Origin: Notamacropus eugenii
Taxonomy: Eukaryota; Chordata; Mammalia; Diprotodontia; Macropodidae
Direction of reading: 5' to 3'
Assembly (NCBI RefSeq): GCF_028372415.1
Contig: NC_092877.1
Span: forward strand, 388,814,342 to 388,878,341
Length of the DNA: 64,000 nucleotides
The position numbers and the translations under genes were made by a program. Positions 22,342 through 33,155 of the stretch are shown piece after piece. Every line of letters starts with the position of its first letter. The stretch's first letter is position 1. Under the pieces are notes generated by a model. It was not told the DNA's origin and searched no databases. It saw only the letters and a program-made list of their open reading frames with translations.

Positions 22342-22455
22342 GAAGAAGAGAGAGCCCCATTCATAAGGCTAAGCACAGTCCTGTAGGCTTTGAGGTGCAC
22401 AGACATGCCCAAGGATCACTGATGACAGTGTGGGGAGTGCTCAGGCCCATGAGAG

Positions 22456-22527
22456 TATGTGTGTGGGTGCTTGAATGTGTGGGAGTGTGTGTGTGTGAGT
22501 TTGTGTGTGTGTGTGTGTGTATGTGTG
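22456..22527. repeat. (GT)n microsatellite
   Basis: Imperfect TG repeats, cleanest at 22501-22520. Confidence 0.95.
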
Positions 22528-22639
22528 AAAGAGACAGAGAGATCTGACTTCCTGTTCCTTCTCTAAAGGATGGCCGCTCAGCACTTTCTGCTCCTACCCT
22601 CCAAAGGCGTAGGTGCTGGGGTGCTTCCAGGTCCATGAT

Positions 22640-23360
22640 CTGGGGCCCTAGCTATATTTATTCAGCTTGAACAAGCCCATTATGAAATCTTATTAAAGCA
22701 ATCAAGATTAATTATCATAAACAACTGATCTGGCCAAGTCAGAGCCTTCATGACAGGTGGACTCCAGCCTGAGAGAAGTCTCTGACTCCCGACAACTTAG
22801 TGCATTAAAAATATTTACGAGGGGGTGGAGGCCTGCAGTGATTAAAACAGTCTAGTTCATATCAGTCTGCATAGAGACAATTACAAAGCAATTCCATTAA
22901 TTAAAAGTAAAACTTAATTAAAGCCAGTGAGAGTTGGTGGTGATGCATCAATGCCTGAGCTCCAGAAGAGATGAGGCAAGAATGAAAAACGCTGGCCAGC
23001 CGGGCCAGCCACTGCACTCCCTGCTCAGGTGCTGGCAGGGCCCGCTCCAATGGATCTGTCAGCCACGATGCTCAACATCAGGCCACAAGCCAGCTCCAAT
23101 CACATCTAATAAAAGGTTGTAAGCTTTAACGCAAATCACATTAGCAAGACTGCGATGACAGCTGAGCAGGCGTGGTAGGTGCCAAGGAGGCGGCCCTCGC
23201 TTCCCAGTGCGCTGGGTCTTCAGAGCAACAGCCAGAATAAATAATAGTCAGCCTGCCTAATTGATAACAAATTGTCTTGGTACTGAATTTCCAGTAACAC
23301 ATTACACCCTCACACTGTCTGCTGTTGCTGAGTCTGTCCTGACACATTCCTGGTAGTGTG
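22640..23360. promoter_or_regulatory. long enhancer-like candidate conserved non-coding element
   Basis: About 720 bases with no recognised repeat and no sustained reading frame. Motifs: TAATTA at 22709-22714; TGACAG (22751-22756) overlapping the E-box CAGGTG (22754-22759); two TTAATTAA palindromes at 22897-22904 and 22914-22921, 17 bases start to start; and a later 'taattgataacaaattg' string. Dense homeodomain, TALE and bHLH cores in a long repeat-free block inside repeat-rich DNA are typical of developmental enhancers. Conservation has not been tested, and the target gene is unknown. Confidence 0.45.
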
Positions 23361-24379
23361 ATGCAAGGTTAATGGTAGCCACAGTCCCCCTCTCACCACA
23401 TCCTTGCAGCTGAACAAATCCCCCATGTGTAATATGGGCAAGCATCCTTGGAGAATGTGGACGAGCCACAGACCTGAAGGCCACCACATGGGATGGGGAA
23501 GGGAGCCAAGCCTTGGGTTTTTGGCTGTATGAAGTTAGGGGCTCCTCTCCCCTCCGTGGGATCCATTCTCCTTGCCCACAAAAATAAAGTGCTTTTGGTC
23601 AAGTTGGGCCTTCCCAGTTCACTTGGGATGTCCTGACTTCATCTCAAAGTGGACTTGGGGCAGGGCATCCAAATGTCCTGCTCACGGCTATTTTATCACC
23701 AGTTGTGTTCTCAGAGACTCCCCTACTACGCTACGAAGCTGCCATGACACATTTACTTCACGTTCACATTGGTTGTACCCTGTCTTGAGCACTCATATCC
23801 AGTTGTCAGCTGCCTCACAGCCTCTCCTTCTGCATGTCCTGGAGTTGGAGAACCAGGCCCTAGGGAGAGTGTGCAGGTGTATTGGATCTTCTCAGTAACT
23901 GGCCCAGGGCGCCTGAGGCCCTATGATGCTCCCAGGGTGGCTGGCACAACAGCCGTGGGGATGCCCTTTTTGTCACAGGTCCCAGATAGTTTTGGCCTTT
24001 GTGGGCTTTGTGACATTGTTTGTCCAAAAGGTCTTCTGCAGGAGAGGGTCTATGCCAGCCCTGTAGACTGGTCCTCCCTGGGCCGTCCCAGCCCCAGAGC
24101 AGGTCTGCAGAGGCAAGCTCCATCTATCAGAAAACATGCCCACAAGCCACACGGAGATGTCTGCTGTGCTCAGAGAGTCTCCACCTGGGTGTCAAGGTGG
24201 GTCATCAAGGAAGTACTGACTTCCTGGATCAACCTCAAGCCCAGCTTGGGATCAAACAAAAGGGAAAACAGTCAATACAGAGAGGCTTTGAGAGAGATAG
24301 TGTAAAGCTTATAAGGAATGAGACTCCCATGAGATGCCAGCATCTCTGTGCTGGAAAGAGAATCCCTTCCACTACCCCT
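23361..24379. other. unique sequence, no gene recognised
   Basis: Includes a 178-codon + frame (23769-24305) that overlaps an 87-codon minus frame and runs into repeat sequence. Its composition is not protein-like and no domain is seen. Confidence 0.4.
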
Positions 24380-24560
24380 GACAGTGGCTGTCTACCTTCT
24401 GCTTGGATACCTCCAGAGATAGGGAGTTCTGCCTTCTGGCCCTAAGCAGAATGAGCTCATCCCTCCTCCACAGGGTAAATAATCCTTCACATATCTGAGG
24501 ATGGCTCCCCCACTCCCTGGGAGTCTCTCCTGGGATTCTCCAGAATCCTGCCAGACCATT
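24380..24560 (-). repeat. CR1/L3-like LINE fragment
   Basis: Reversed CR1/L3 3' region: 'gtctaccttctgcttggata' and 'cctccagagatagggag', then 'cctaagcagaatgagctcat' and 'aataatccttcacatatctg'. Confidence 0.6.
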
Positions 24561-24674
24561 GATGCCCTCTATAAACAGTGATGCCCAGGACCAGGCATGT
24601 GGTGGCAGAGGGAGAAGATTCTGACAGTTTTCCAATGAGCAAGGGCCCAGTGTGCTGCATCAAATAGTGAGCTT

Positions 24675-24740
24675 CCTTTCACTGCAGATGTTCAAGCAGA
24701 GGCAGGACAATGACTGTACAGAAGATGTCTGACTGGGGGA
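24675..24740 (+). repeat. CR1/L3-like scrap
   Basis: 'ttcaagcagaggcaggacaa' followed by 'tgactg' resembles the forward CR1/L3 3' segment ('cttcaagcagaggctggatgaccac'). Confidence 0.45.
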
Positions 24741-24837
24741 GGGGGGAAAGGACCCCGAGGGACCTGGGGGCCCAAGTGAGCGGCAGTCCCCACTCATCAT
24801 TCACTGCAGTTGTGCCGGGGAGAGCTCATGATGGGGT

Positions 24838-24945
24838 GCAGAGAACCTGGGCTCAAACCCTGGCTCTGCTGATCACTGTCTGTGTAACCTTGAGAGAATC
24901 ACCTCACCCCTCTGGGCCTGCATTCATACTCTGTAAAAGGAGCAG
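24838..24945 (+). repeat. MIR
   Basis: Forward MIR: 'cctgggctcaaaccctggct' then 'actgtctgtgtaaccttgag' and 'attcatactctgtaaaagg'. Confidence 0.8.
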
Positions 24946-25793
24946 GTAGAGGCTTCCCTGCTGGTCTGGGATCCGGGGCCTGCTTGGAGCAGGGAATACC
25001 CAGACCTTGGTCTTTGATACACTCCGGGTGCTGCCCCCTCCTCTGCCCCTCTAGTGTAGTCAAGGAAGACCTGACTGGTCTCTGAAACCCCAGAGTCAAA
25101 GAGATAACTCCTAAGATGGGCCCTCAGGTCCCAGTTGCAGCCCCAGGAAGGAGCTGCTTCAACCTCTGGGGTCATGCTTCAACAGGGAAGCAAGGATGAC
25201 TTCTCTAGTCCCTGGGGAAAGTGACAGATGCACCCAGGACTCCTTCACACTCTACCAGGAGCCAGAGAAGGATCAAGAATGGACCTCGATGTCCACTGCA
25301 CAGGGGCCAGGGATGGTGGACACTGGACAGGAGATAGGGCCACTCACCTCTCCTTTTCCTTCTCTGCTGTCAATCAAGGGGAAGGAGCTTTGCACTAGAA
25401 AGGATAGAGTAAAGGTGGCTAACAGGGAACTGAACCTGCAGACAAGGCAGGAAGCAGGTGCCTGGCTGTGTTTGGTGAGCTGGCCCAGGTGACAGCATCC
25501 TTGGTCCTGGAAGAAGCAGCTGGAGGGACATAACTGCCCAGGCCTTGTGGACAACCTTTGAAAAGGGGGGCAGGGTGTGCTTGGGATAGCACTGGTGGCA
25601 ACAGCAGTCAGAAGACAAGTGTTCCTTCTCATCCCCAAATGCTGGACTTCTCTTGTAGAGACACTGCTGGGGCATCCAGAGAAGGAGGTGGAGACCTGCA
25701 CAGTGCCCTGCCGCAATAAGTAGACCCAGCAGCCCAGTGAGCCTCAAAGACAGAGCTCAGGCTTGTATCCCCCTGGCCCCAAGATTTTGGCAG
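24946..25793. other. unique sequence, no gene recognised
   Basis: Short frames on both strands (the longest is 25273-25716, minus, 147 codons, Ser/Pro-rich with no domain). Not considered coding. Confidence 0.4.
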
Positions 25794-25964
25794 AGAAGTC
25801 TCAGAAGTCACCTCATTCAACTTCTTCATTTCACAGAGGTTAGGTGACTCATCTAATGTCATACAGCCAGGAAAGAGCAGAGTTGGGGTTCAAAGTGGGA
25901 GGCTCTGGCTCCAGATGCATCATCCTCTCCCTGTGAATTGGGCTTTGAAAATGAAAAGACAAAG
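25794..25964 (+). repeat. direct duplication copy A2, left half of a 294-bp mosaic
   Basis: 171 bases at 98.8 percent identity to 22007-22177, in the same orientation. It is joined at base 25964 directly to sequence identical to 27601-27724. Confidence 0.97.
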
Positions 25965-26087
25965 CCACTCTTATCTGCCACCTCATTTGATCTTCACAGT
26001 AGCCCTGGTGGTGGGTGTGACCAGAAGTGTGATATCCATTTTACAAATGAGGAAACTGAGGCTTTGATTACATCAGCAGCAACACTG
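25964..26087 (+). repeat. direct duplication copy B1, right half of the mosaic
   Basis: 124 bases identical, without gap or mismatch, to 27601-27724 (constant offset 1637). It includes a reversed MIR part ('ccattttacaaatgaggaaa'). Sequence identity ends sharply on both sides. Confidence 0.97.
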
Positions 26088-26224
26088 TATTGCCCCTCTA
26101 AGATGGGAAGGTACCAGGGCAGCTGACCAGTGCAGATGGGTGAAGGGCTGGTGTCAGTTTGGCAATTAGACTTCGAGGCAGGGCCCCATGGACTCTGGCT
26201 TGGCCTGTGCTTTTGTATAGCTTG

Positions 26225-26420
26225 GAGAAAGGTGTGGATCACCTGTTTACCAGATTGGAGGATGACACAAAGCTGGGGCAGGTTTCTGCACAGAGGTGCC
26301 CAGCCTTGGGTGAGTGGCTTCTCTCCTGTCCCTACCTCAGGTTTCTCCTCTGTAGAATGGGGACAATCATTTCTAGACTTTCCCTTCCACTTTGTAAACC
26401 ACAAAGCACAGCTAAATGCC
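26225..26420 (+). repeat. CR1/L3 scrap followed by MIR 3' part
   Basis: 'gaggatgacacaaagctggg' (about 26261-26280) is a CR1/L3 signature. From about 26330, 'ggtttctcctctgtagaatg' and 'gggacaatcatttct' is a forward MIR. Confidence 0.5.
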
Positions 26421-26934
26421 AACAAGAGGGGCCTTATTCACAATTACAGGACATGCCCCCACAGGCCTTAACAACGACTGTTGGTTGAATCAGAAGGCAT
26501 GAAATGGGGCTCAAGGTAGGCAAAGGGGTGAGGTGTTGAGGAGGTTGGATGACAGGAGAAGGGAAGTCACTGTTTTAGGGAAATTGTGTGCCAGGTGCTG
26601 CCCACCCAGTGGCCCAAGAACCTGGCCCCCCACAGAGTCCCATTTGGTCAGATGCAGACAGCTGGGTAATTTCCCCCAGAACCTGGGGTCTTAGCTGATG
26701 AGTGTCAGCAGACTCGTCCAAGACAACTCACCGAGGGCATGGTGCCAGCCCACCTCTATCCAGCAGTGCATGTGCACACCCAGGGTGGGGGCAGGGCCTT
26801 TGTCTTCCTCTCACCTGGCAAACTTAAAAGGTACCACTCTGACCAGGCTGGAAGTTGCCCTGGGAGAGCTTGCAGGGTCTGAAGACCTGAGCTGGACTAC
26901 ATCGAAGGCAATTTCAGTTTGATGGGAACGCAGG
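26421..26934. other. unique sequence, no gene recognised
   Basis: Mixed composition, with no repeat or exon seen. Confidence 0.4.
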
Positions 26935-27065
26935 TCTCCAGACTTTCACTGCTATTAATAAAACTGATGGCAGGAGGTCAGTGACCTGGCCAGGCGGGTA
27001 CTATGCCCATCCTCTTAAAGTCACTATTTACAGCAGATTTCATTCGTCGTGAACATCCTGGAGTG
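26935..27065. promoter_or_regulatory. short unique island, weak conserved-element candidate
   Basis: 'gctattaataaaactgatgg' and 'taaagtcactatttacagca' are repeat-free and AT-rich compared with the GC-rich neighbours. This is a weak inference. Confidence 0.2.
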
Positions 27066-27600
27066 AACAAGGACTGGAAAGCAGAGGCTTTGGGGTTAGC
27101 TGTGCTGGGGTGGGCCTGGGTGGGCGGTGGAGTTAGAGGTGAAGGGCCTCCCTTTGGCTCTGCTTTGTCAGGGACTCTCAGCTTTCTCCCCTCTAACTTC
27201 CAGGATCCGGTGGGAGCTTCCCCAGGTGTCCCCTCTCCTCCTCACCCCTTTTGTCAGGTTCCCCCCACCCAGGGAGGGCTGGGCAAGAAGGGAAAGGACA
27301 GTCCTGGAGGATGGGAAACCTAGAATCCTGGGCTAGTGTCCCCTCCCTCCCATTCTTCACTTCCCTGATGGGGCTGGGCAAGGTGACCTCTAAGAATTTT
27401 CCTGCTCCGGCCTCCAACAATCAGATGGAGGGATCCAGCTCCATGATCTCAGCTGCAGGGTTGCTCTGGGTCAAGTCTCTTCTGGCCACACAATCAGGCC
27501 CTGGGCCTCATTTGTCTCATGATCACTGACTTCAGTGCCTGTCCCAGGGTTGGGGGAAGCAGGGGTCCTTATATCTGTGTCCTGTCCCATCCTGGAGGCT
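27066..27600. other. GC-rich unique sequence, no gene recognised
   Basis: Frames on both strands (for example 27003-27323 + and 27193-27420 -) overlap each other, which argues against coding. Confidence 0.4.
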
Positions 27601-27724
27601 GCCACTCTTATCTGCCACCTCATTTGATCTTCACAGTAGCCCTGGTGGTGGGTGTGACCAGAAGTGTGATATCCATTTTACAAATGAGGAAACTGAGGCT
27701 TTGATTACATCAGCAGCAACACTG
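27601..27724 (+). repeat. direct duplication copy B2 (pairs with 25964-26087)
   Basis: Identical over 124 bases to 25964-26087. Flanks differ completely ('ggaggct' before, 'aaaccc' after). Confidence 0.97.
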
Positions 27725-27989
27725 AAACCCACTTCTACAGTCCAGCTCTAATGTCCTTGAAAGACTCAAAGTTAGTTCCTCTTCATCACTTCCCACTGAT
27801 GCTGGAAGGGAAAACTTATTATCCCCATGACCCTGGGAGGTGAAGACCCTGGTTAGGCTCCCCAAGAGAAAAAGCCTCAGAGCTGGGATAAGAGCCAACC
27901 AAAATGGGGTAGATAATACAGAAAAGGACAGGAGAGGGGGAAACCATGGGGCACTTGGCCTGAGGACATCTCAACAGATGCAAAATGAA

Positions 27990-28400
27990 GGTGTCCCTCC
28001 CTCCATTCCATTTTTCATTTATCTTTCCTTCTCCCCTTTAATCCCTCTTTTCATACCTCCTTCCCCTTCCATTCCTCCATCCCTCTATCCTTCCCTCCAT
28101 ACCACCTTCTATTTCTCCATCTCTCCCAATATCCCTCCATTCATCCCTTCCCTCCACTCCTCAGTCTTCCATGTTTCCATCCCTGTATTCTTTCCATCCT
28201 TCCTTCCATATCTTCTTCCACTCCTCCATCCCTCTTTCTACCCCTATTTTTTCCATCCATTCCTCTTTCCATTCCTTCCCTCTACTCTTCCATTCCTCTT
28301 TCTATCCTTTCATCCCTCCATTCTTCCATTCTGCATCCCTTCTATCTCTCCACCCCTCCTTCCATTCCTCCTTCCATCTCTCCATCCATCCCTCACCTGG
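27990..28400. repeat. pyrimidine-rich (TCCATCCCT)n-like tract
   Basis: About 400 bases of C/T-rich imperfect CCATCCCTCC and TTCC units. The 197-codon frame across it (27840-28433) is Ser/Pro/Phe/His low complexity and not a gene. Confidence 0.95.
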
Positions 28401-28649
28401 GCTCCCTACCATTTCTACCTTTACCACTTCTAGCTGTGGGATCAGGTCTCTGGCCCCCAGGGATATGACTCAGTTAAGATAAACAATATTCCCTAAGTGT
28501 GGAACACTGCCTCTATCTTCAGATTTTGCTGGTGTTTTGCAGATTTTTTTCCCCTTAAATTTTTTCTTTGCCCTAAAAGGGGGTTGTCTGGGACAGGTAG
28601 AAGGAAAGATACTGTGGACATATAAGCAATATAAGAACAGAATAGATCA

Positions 28650-28662
28650 ACACACACACACA

Positions 28663-28693
<31 letters not shown>

Positions 28694-28694
28694 G
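28650..28694. repeat. (CA)n microsatellite
   Basis: CA repeats with one CATA interruption. Confidence 0.97.
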
Positions 28695-29084
28695 TTTCAT
28701 CAAAAAAGCAAAATGGAGTGCGGGCTTTGGTTCTACAGATCCACTTCAAAGACAGTTCTCTTTTCTCTCTCCTGCCCAGGGCCAGGAGCCACAAAGAGCA
28801 GAAGAGGCTTAGTCAATCCCCACCTGGCCAATCAATGTTGGTGGGTCACTCCTCCTCTGTCCATATTGACTTACCCTTTGATTAGCGCCTAGGGGCTTCG
28901 GGGCTCAGTGGGCACCTGTGGATCAATGCCATTTTATATCACTGGTAGGGGCATGAACAAGGTGGGCAGCAGAATTCACTCTTCCAGACAGAAGGAGTTG
29001 AGAGGCAACTGATTGCTGCTGATGCTCCTGCGTAGAGGCAGACCTGGTCCCTTCAGAATCACAAAAGAAGCTTCTTGCTCCCCC
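28695..29084. other. unique sequence, no gene recognised
   Basis: Nothing recognised. Confidence 0.4.
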
Positions 29085-29165
29085 ATTGGCACTCATGTCT
29101 GCATTGATCAAGCCAGGGCCCTCTCTGAGCCTCAGAATTTCCATCTGTAAAATGGAAAATTTCTC
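29085..29165 (+). repeat. MIR 3' fragment
   Basis: 'cctctctgagcctcagaatt' followed by 'tccatctgtaaaatgg' is the forward MIR 3' part. Confidence 0.7.
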
Positions 29166-29279
29166 CTTGTTGCTGGCTAACATGTCTCAAGCAGTTAGCT
29201 CTGCAAGGACAAGTGCTCCAGACTTGGTGTCCTTCGGAGAAGAGCACTGACAACCACAGCTCAGTCGAGATTGATAATC

Positions 29280-29352
29280 CACTCTCTTTTCATTCATTTA
29301 TTCACTCACTCACTCATTCATTCATCCTACAGTTATCCCTTGAGTTCCCACT
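29280..29352 (-). repeat. L2 3' tip with (CATT)n
   Basis: Reversed L2 terminus: ATTCATTC/ACTC repeats followed by 'cccttgagttcccactgtat'. Confidence 0.55.
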
Positions 29353-29618
29353 GTATATTTATTTACTTAGGGAGAAAGGGAAGGGATAAGACTTTTGAGA
29401 TCCTCCAAGACCTCAAGGCTAGTTGGGGGAAGCCAGAGGAAGACATATCCTAGATGTTAACCCAGACCGAGAGATGTCCGGTAGAGTCAGAGCTAATCCT
29501 GATTCTTCTGGTGGCTTTTCCTAGGACAATCTAATAGCCCCTGGAATTTCTTGCTGAGTCTCATTCTTCTCCAAATCACTGTTCATCTCCCAGAGAAGGT
29601 TCTTCATCAAGGAAGGAA

Positions 29619-29646
29619 GAATGAATGAATGAATGAATGAATGAAT
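29619..29646. repeat. (GAAT)n microsatellite
   Basis: Seven tandem ATGA units. Confidence 0.95.
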
Positions 29647-30004
29647 CCTTCACTTGTCTGGCCTGAAGGGTCACTGAAACACACATTATCAGAGGTGTGA
29701 GACTGCCTAAGGTCAGACTGCTCCCTGCCAAGAATCCTCTCTATAATGCTCCAGATGAGGGGTCAGTCAGCCTTCTCCCACAGACCTCCAGGGATGAGGA
29801 GCTCATGATCCACTTTGGGGCAACACCAAGCTGAAACCGACCTTGCAACACCTGGCCCTCCTGCTTCTAGCTTTGTCTTCTGAAAGGGCCAATCCCTTTT
29901 GTGCATGGCATCATGATCATCACTCCAATTGCACTGCCAGAGGATCAAGTGACTGTCATCCTCCCTATATTGTACCCATACTTCTATGGAACTCATAGTG
30001 GATC

Positions 30005-30105
30005 CAGAGCTGGACCTTGAGAATCAAGGGCCCTGGGTTCAAATCCCACCTTTGAGTCTTCCCAGCTATAGGACCAGGGACTAGCCACTTCTCATGATTC
30101 CATAG
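30005..30105 (+). repeat. MIR
   Basis: 'gccctgggttcaaatcccac' followed by a diverged MIR middle. Confidence 0.65.
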
Positions 30106-31049
30106 TGTGATGAGGAACCACTTTGTGAGTCTTAAAGATTGATAAACAAATATGAGTCATTGTTTAATACAGAATGAAATCTCATTTGGCTGTTGAGCAT
30201 GTAGCCTAGTGACTTTTTCAACTTTTCTTCAGATAAACTAGCCCACACCTGCCTCTGTCCTGCTTCACAGCAGGGATGGTTGCCCCAGTGCCCCTCCTGG
30301 ATGAGAAGGGCTGGATGAGAGAAGCACATGGCATTGCCATCACTCCAACTTCCTGGCACAGAGAGAAGACCATGAGGTTGGGGGCTACAGCCCCAGGGCT
30401 GAAGCCTCACCTCTCACTTATCGCCCATGTGACTCCCCAGCTCCTTTCCTCCTGGGCCAAGGAAGAGGCACAGGTGGTAGTGAGTGGTCTTGGAGATTCC
30501 CTCCACATCTGAGATGGTGACACTTCATTCCCTTCACCTTCATCGTGCTCCTAGGAGGGGGAACTGGTCCAGGGGCTCTGCCTTCCCTCTCCAAAGCTCC
30601 CCATGTCAGTCAGTCTCTGAGCCCCTTGTTTCCAAACACCCACCCTGTGTATAGACACGTTGGGGCTCCTAGCCCCTCCTTATTGGCACGGAGGCCAAGC
30701 TGAACCAGGTTTCCTCCAGCCACCTCAGCCTGGCACTATGTCCAGCTCTCTGCTATCCCTCCAATAATTCTAACTTTTCTCAGCCCAGAATTCCCAAAGA
30801 GCCCAAGACAGTGGTGTGTGTGTGTGGGCACTCTCCCCCTGGGTTTCAATTCCTCTATAACATGGGAGGGGGGAAGTGAATGTCTAAGGATCTCTGATTC
30901 TGGAATAACCTGTGAAGTATGACTGCCTGTGAAAGGAAAAGACCCCTTCTGGTCCTCATCTCAGGGTGGGCCACCTCTGTTAGGGCCCTGGGCCAGCCTG
31001 AGGCTGCTTTCACAAAGGCCATCTGAGTCATAGGGATTAGTGGAAAGTT
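30106..31049. other. unique sequence, no gene recognised
   Basis: Contains a short TG run (30813-30825). Frames are short and overlap on both strands. Confidence 0.4.
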
Positions 31050-31160
31050 TCAGACCTGTAGAAACTTAGAAGTAAAATGAATTTTCCAAGGTCACACAGA
31101 AAGTTAAAGGCAGAGCCTGGATTAGAACCCAACTCTTCTGCCTCCCCCCAGACCAGAGGC
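31050..31160 (-). repeat. MIR
   Basis: 'ccaaggtcacacagaaagtt' then 'gagcctggattagaacccaa' is a reversed MIR. Confidence 0.75.
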
Positions 31161-31649
31161 TGGAGCTATCTTCTCCTTCTACTTTCTGCCAGAAGCCCCT
31201 GGGAATGTTGTGTAGGCTGGGAGCATTTGACATCCACAGTTTCCACAGCTTTAGGATGTAATCTGGCTTGGCTGAACACACCAGGAAAGGGTGGTGCGCC
31301 TGCAGGCTCTGAGGCAGGAAACAGGAGGGGAGATCAAGGCTCCTTGGAGTCAGCAAACATCCTGTTTTTGAATAACTTCAGATGCTGCCCGAGGTCCTGA
31401 GGCATTTACCAAGTCTAGGTAAATCGTCTAAGGCAAAGTGCTCTTCATAAGTTTCCAGGAAGCCTTGTTTGACTGGGATCTCCCACAGGAGCTGGGCATC
31501 TGGTCCTTCCTTGTGTCATCCAAGGATATGCTGGGGGCCCACCCCTGTTTGGGTCCCACTGGCTCTGTTTGTCTGGTGGAGGGCCCTGGGTGAGGACCAG
31601 AGAAGGGTCATTTGACTGCATTGGAGACTCAGAAGTGGGGTCCTGTCAG

Positions 31650-32200
31650 GCTAGAAGAGTACCTCTATCATGAGGACTTTTGGAAGTGAGAATCATTTAA
31701 TATCATTTTTGGACTTTAATAAGGGCCAAAGTCTGAACCAATCAATCAGAGTGCTTTGTTTTCCTCTAAAAATGCCCTTTCCTGTGTCAGCAACTTCAAA
31801 GACCTGTTGATGACAGGACGCTTGCCACCAGCAGTGGGAGTCTCCTTATTTTGGTATCACAGGGATATTTGCTATATGGGGGAAACCTAGATATCCCAGG
31901 ATTGTAAATTCCAACTCACCCTACCGTCAATTGTCTTCTCTCACTGTGTTTACAGTTTATTCAACTAAGAAATGTCTTTCTCATGATACAGTTAAACACA
32001 CATAGAGCCCATAAATCTGAGGGACACAGACATCCTGGCATTGTCCTAAAACAGATTTAAGCCTGGTCATCCTTGTATGGGATGGTCAGAATTTCCTTCT
32101 GGCTCCATGATCATGTATCTCCTAGCTTCATGGGAATAAATGATACAAATTTTGCCTGTTTGCCTCTTTTAATCAAACTTCCAGATCGACAGAAGATAAA
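31650..32200. promoter_or_regulatory. repeat-free AT-rich stretch, candidate conserved element
   Basis: 'atcatttaatatcatttttg', 'aaccaatcaatcagagtgct' and 'cagtttattcaactaagaaa' lie in a 550-base stretch without recognisable repeats. Evidence is compositional only. Confidence 0.3.
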
Positions 32201-32204
32201 CAGA

Positions 32205-32300
32205 TTCGTCTAATCATTTAATATTGTGTATTTATCAAGCATCTATATGGACCAGAAACTGTACTAGAGATTTAAAGAGAGAACCATGGTCCCACCACTG
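32205..32300 (-). repeat. diverged L2 3' tip
   Basis: 'tttatcaagcatctatatgg' and 'accagaaactgtactagaga' resemble the reversed L2 terminus. Confidence 0.5.
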
Positions 32301-32327
32301 CTCACCAAGGGAGCCTACATCATCTAC

Positions 32328-32376
32328 CTGTCTATCTCTCTATCTGTCTATGTGTCTGTCTATCTATCTCTCTCCA
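32328..32376. repeat. (TCTA)/(TCTG) microsatellite
   Basis: Imperfect CTATCTGTCTAT tetranucleotide repeats. Confidence 0.9.
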
Positions 32377-32379
32377 AAA

Positions 32380-32582
32380 GGGCACAAGGTCTCCCTCCCA
32401 GTGCATCCTGGGCCACATCCAGTCATCCTGAGGAATATCAGGTCACTGGATTCAGATGGCTCTGGAGGAAAAGTGAGGCTGGTGATCTGCACAGCCCTCC
32501 TTCACTCAAAAAAAAGTCAAGTGCAAGTCATGTCATCATTTCTCTGATGGCATGGTCTTCTTCGGCAATGAAGGATGAACAT
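32380..32582 (+). repeat. marsupial interspersed repeat, family not named
   Basis: Contains 'ggtcactggattcagatggc', 'tctggaggaaaagtgaggct' and 'gatggcatggtcttcttcgg' plus 'caatgaaggatgaac', a block I recognise as a common marsupial repeat. I cannot give its library name with confidence. Confidence 0.65.
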
Positions 32583-32599
32583 GATCTGATGTAATTCAA

Positions 32600-32940
32600 A
32601 GGCAGCTCAGAGGCAGGGGGCTAAGGGGGTAGGGGAGATTATATTTTATCCTAAAATCCATCAAGAGCCACTTCAGCTGAATTGAATCAGTAGGGGAGTC
32701 ACATGGTCGAATCTGAGTTTAAAGAAAATCCTGTTGGTAGCAGTGGGATGCTAGCCTCAGTCACTGATCCATTCATTGGCTCTTATAGCCATGAGGCAGA
32801 AGTGATGAGGGCCTGAGCTAAGGTAGTTCCTGTGGGAATGGAGGGATGGGTTGAGGAAGATGATGTGGTAACTGATTGGGAATGTGGTGGTGGGGGCTGA
32901 GGAGGAGGGTTTGGGATGTCTCCAGGACTTGGGGCTTAAG
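32600..32940 (-). repeat. L2 LINE internal/3' region
   Basis: 'gtaggggagtcacatggtcg', 'aagtgatgagggcctgagct' and 'gtggtaactgattgggaatg' are the reversed L2 body. Confidence 0.75.
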
Positions 32941-33009
32941 TTTCATGTTAAGCAATAGGTGATCTAGGTCTGGAGCCTTTCCCCTATTCCTCAGCTGCAT
33001 TCCCACTTA

Positions 33010-33155
33010 TACGGATTTCTCTGCCTTGCTCCCTCTTGGGTCCTTCCCCTCTCCACTTTTTAATTGTCTTATTATCATTCCCCCCCATTAGAATGTAAGC
33101 AGGAAGTTGTATCTACAGAGTTTAGCACAGTGCCAGGCACATAGCAAGTGCACAG
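33010..33155 (+). repeat. L2 3' end
   Basis: 'tagaatgtaagcaggaagtt' and 'cacagtgccaggcacatagc' are the forward L2 terminus. Confidence 0.75.

Noticed and set aside
23769-24305. 178-codon + frame
   Set aside because: Overlaps minus frames, has no domain or splice logic, and GC-rich DNA gives such frames by chance.
27840-28433. 197-codon + frame, the longest clean one apart from those on GACAGA repeats
   Set aside because: Two thirds is the pyrimidine microsatellite; Ser/Pro/Phe/His low complexity with no domain.
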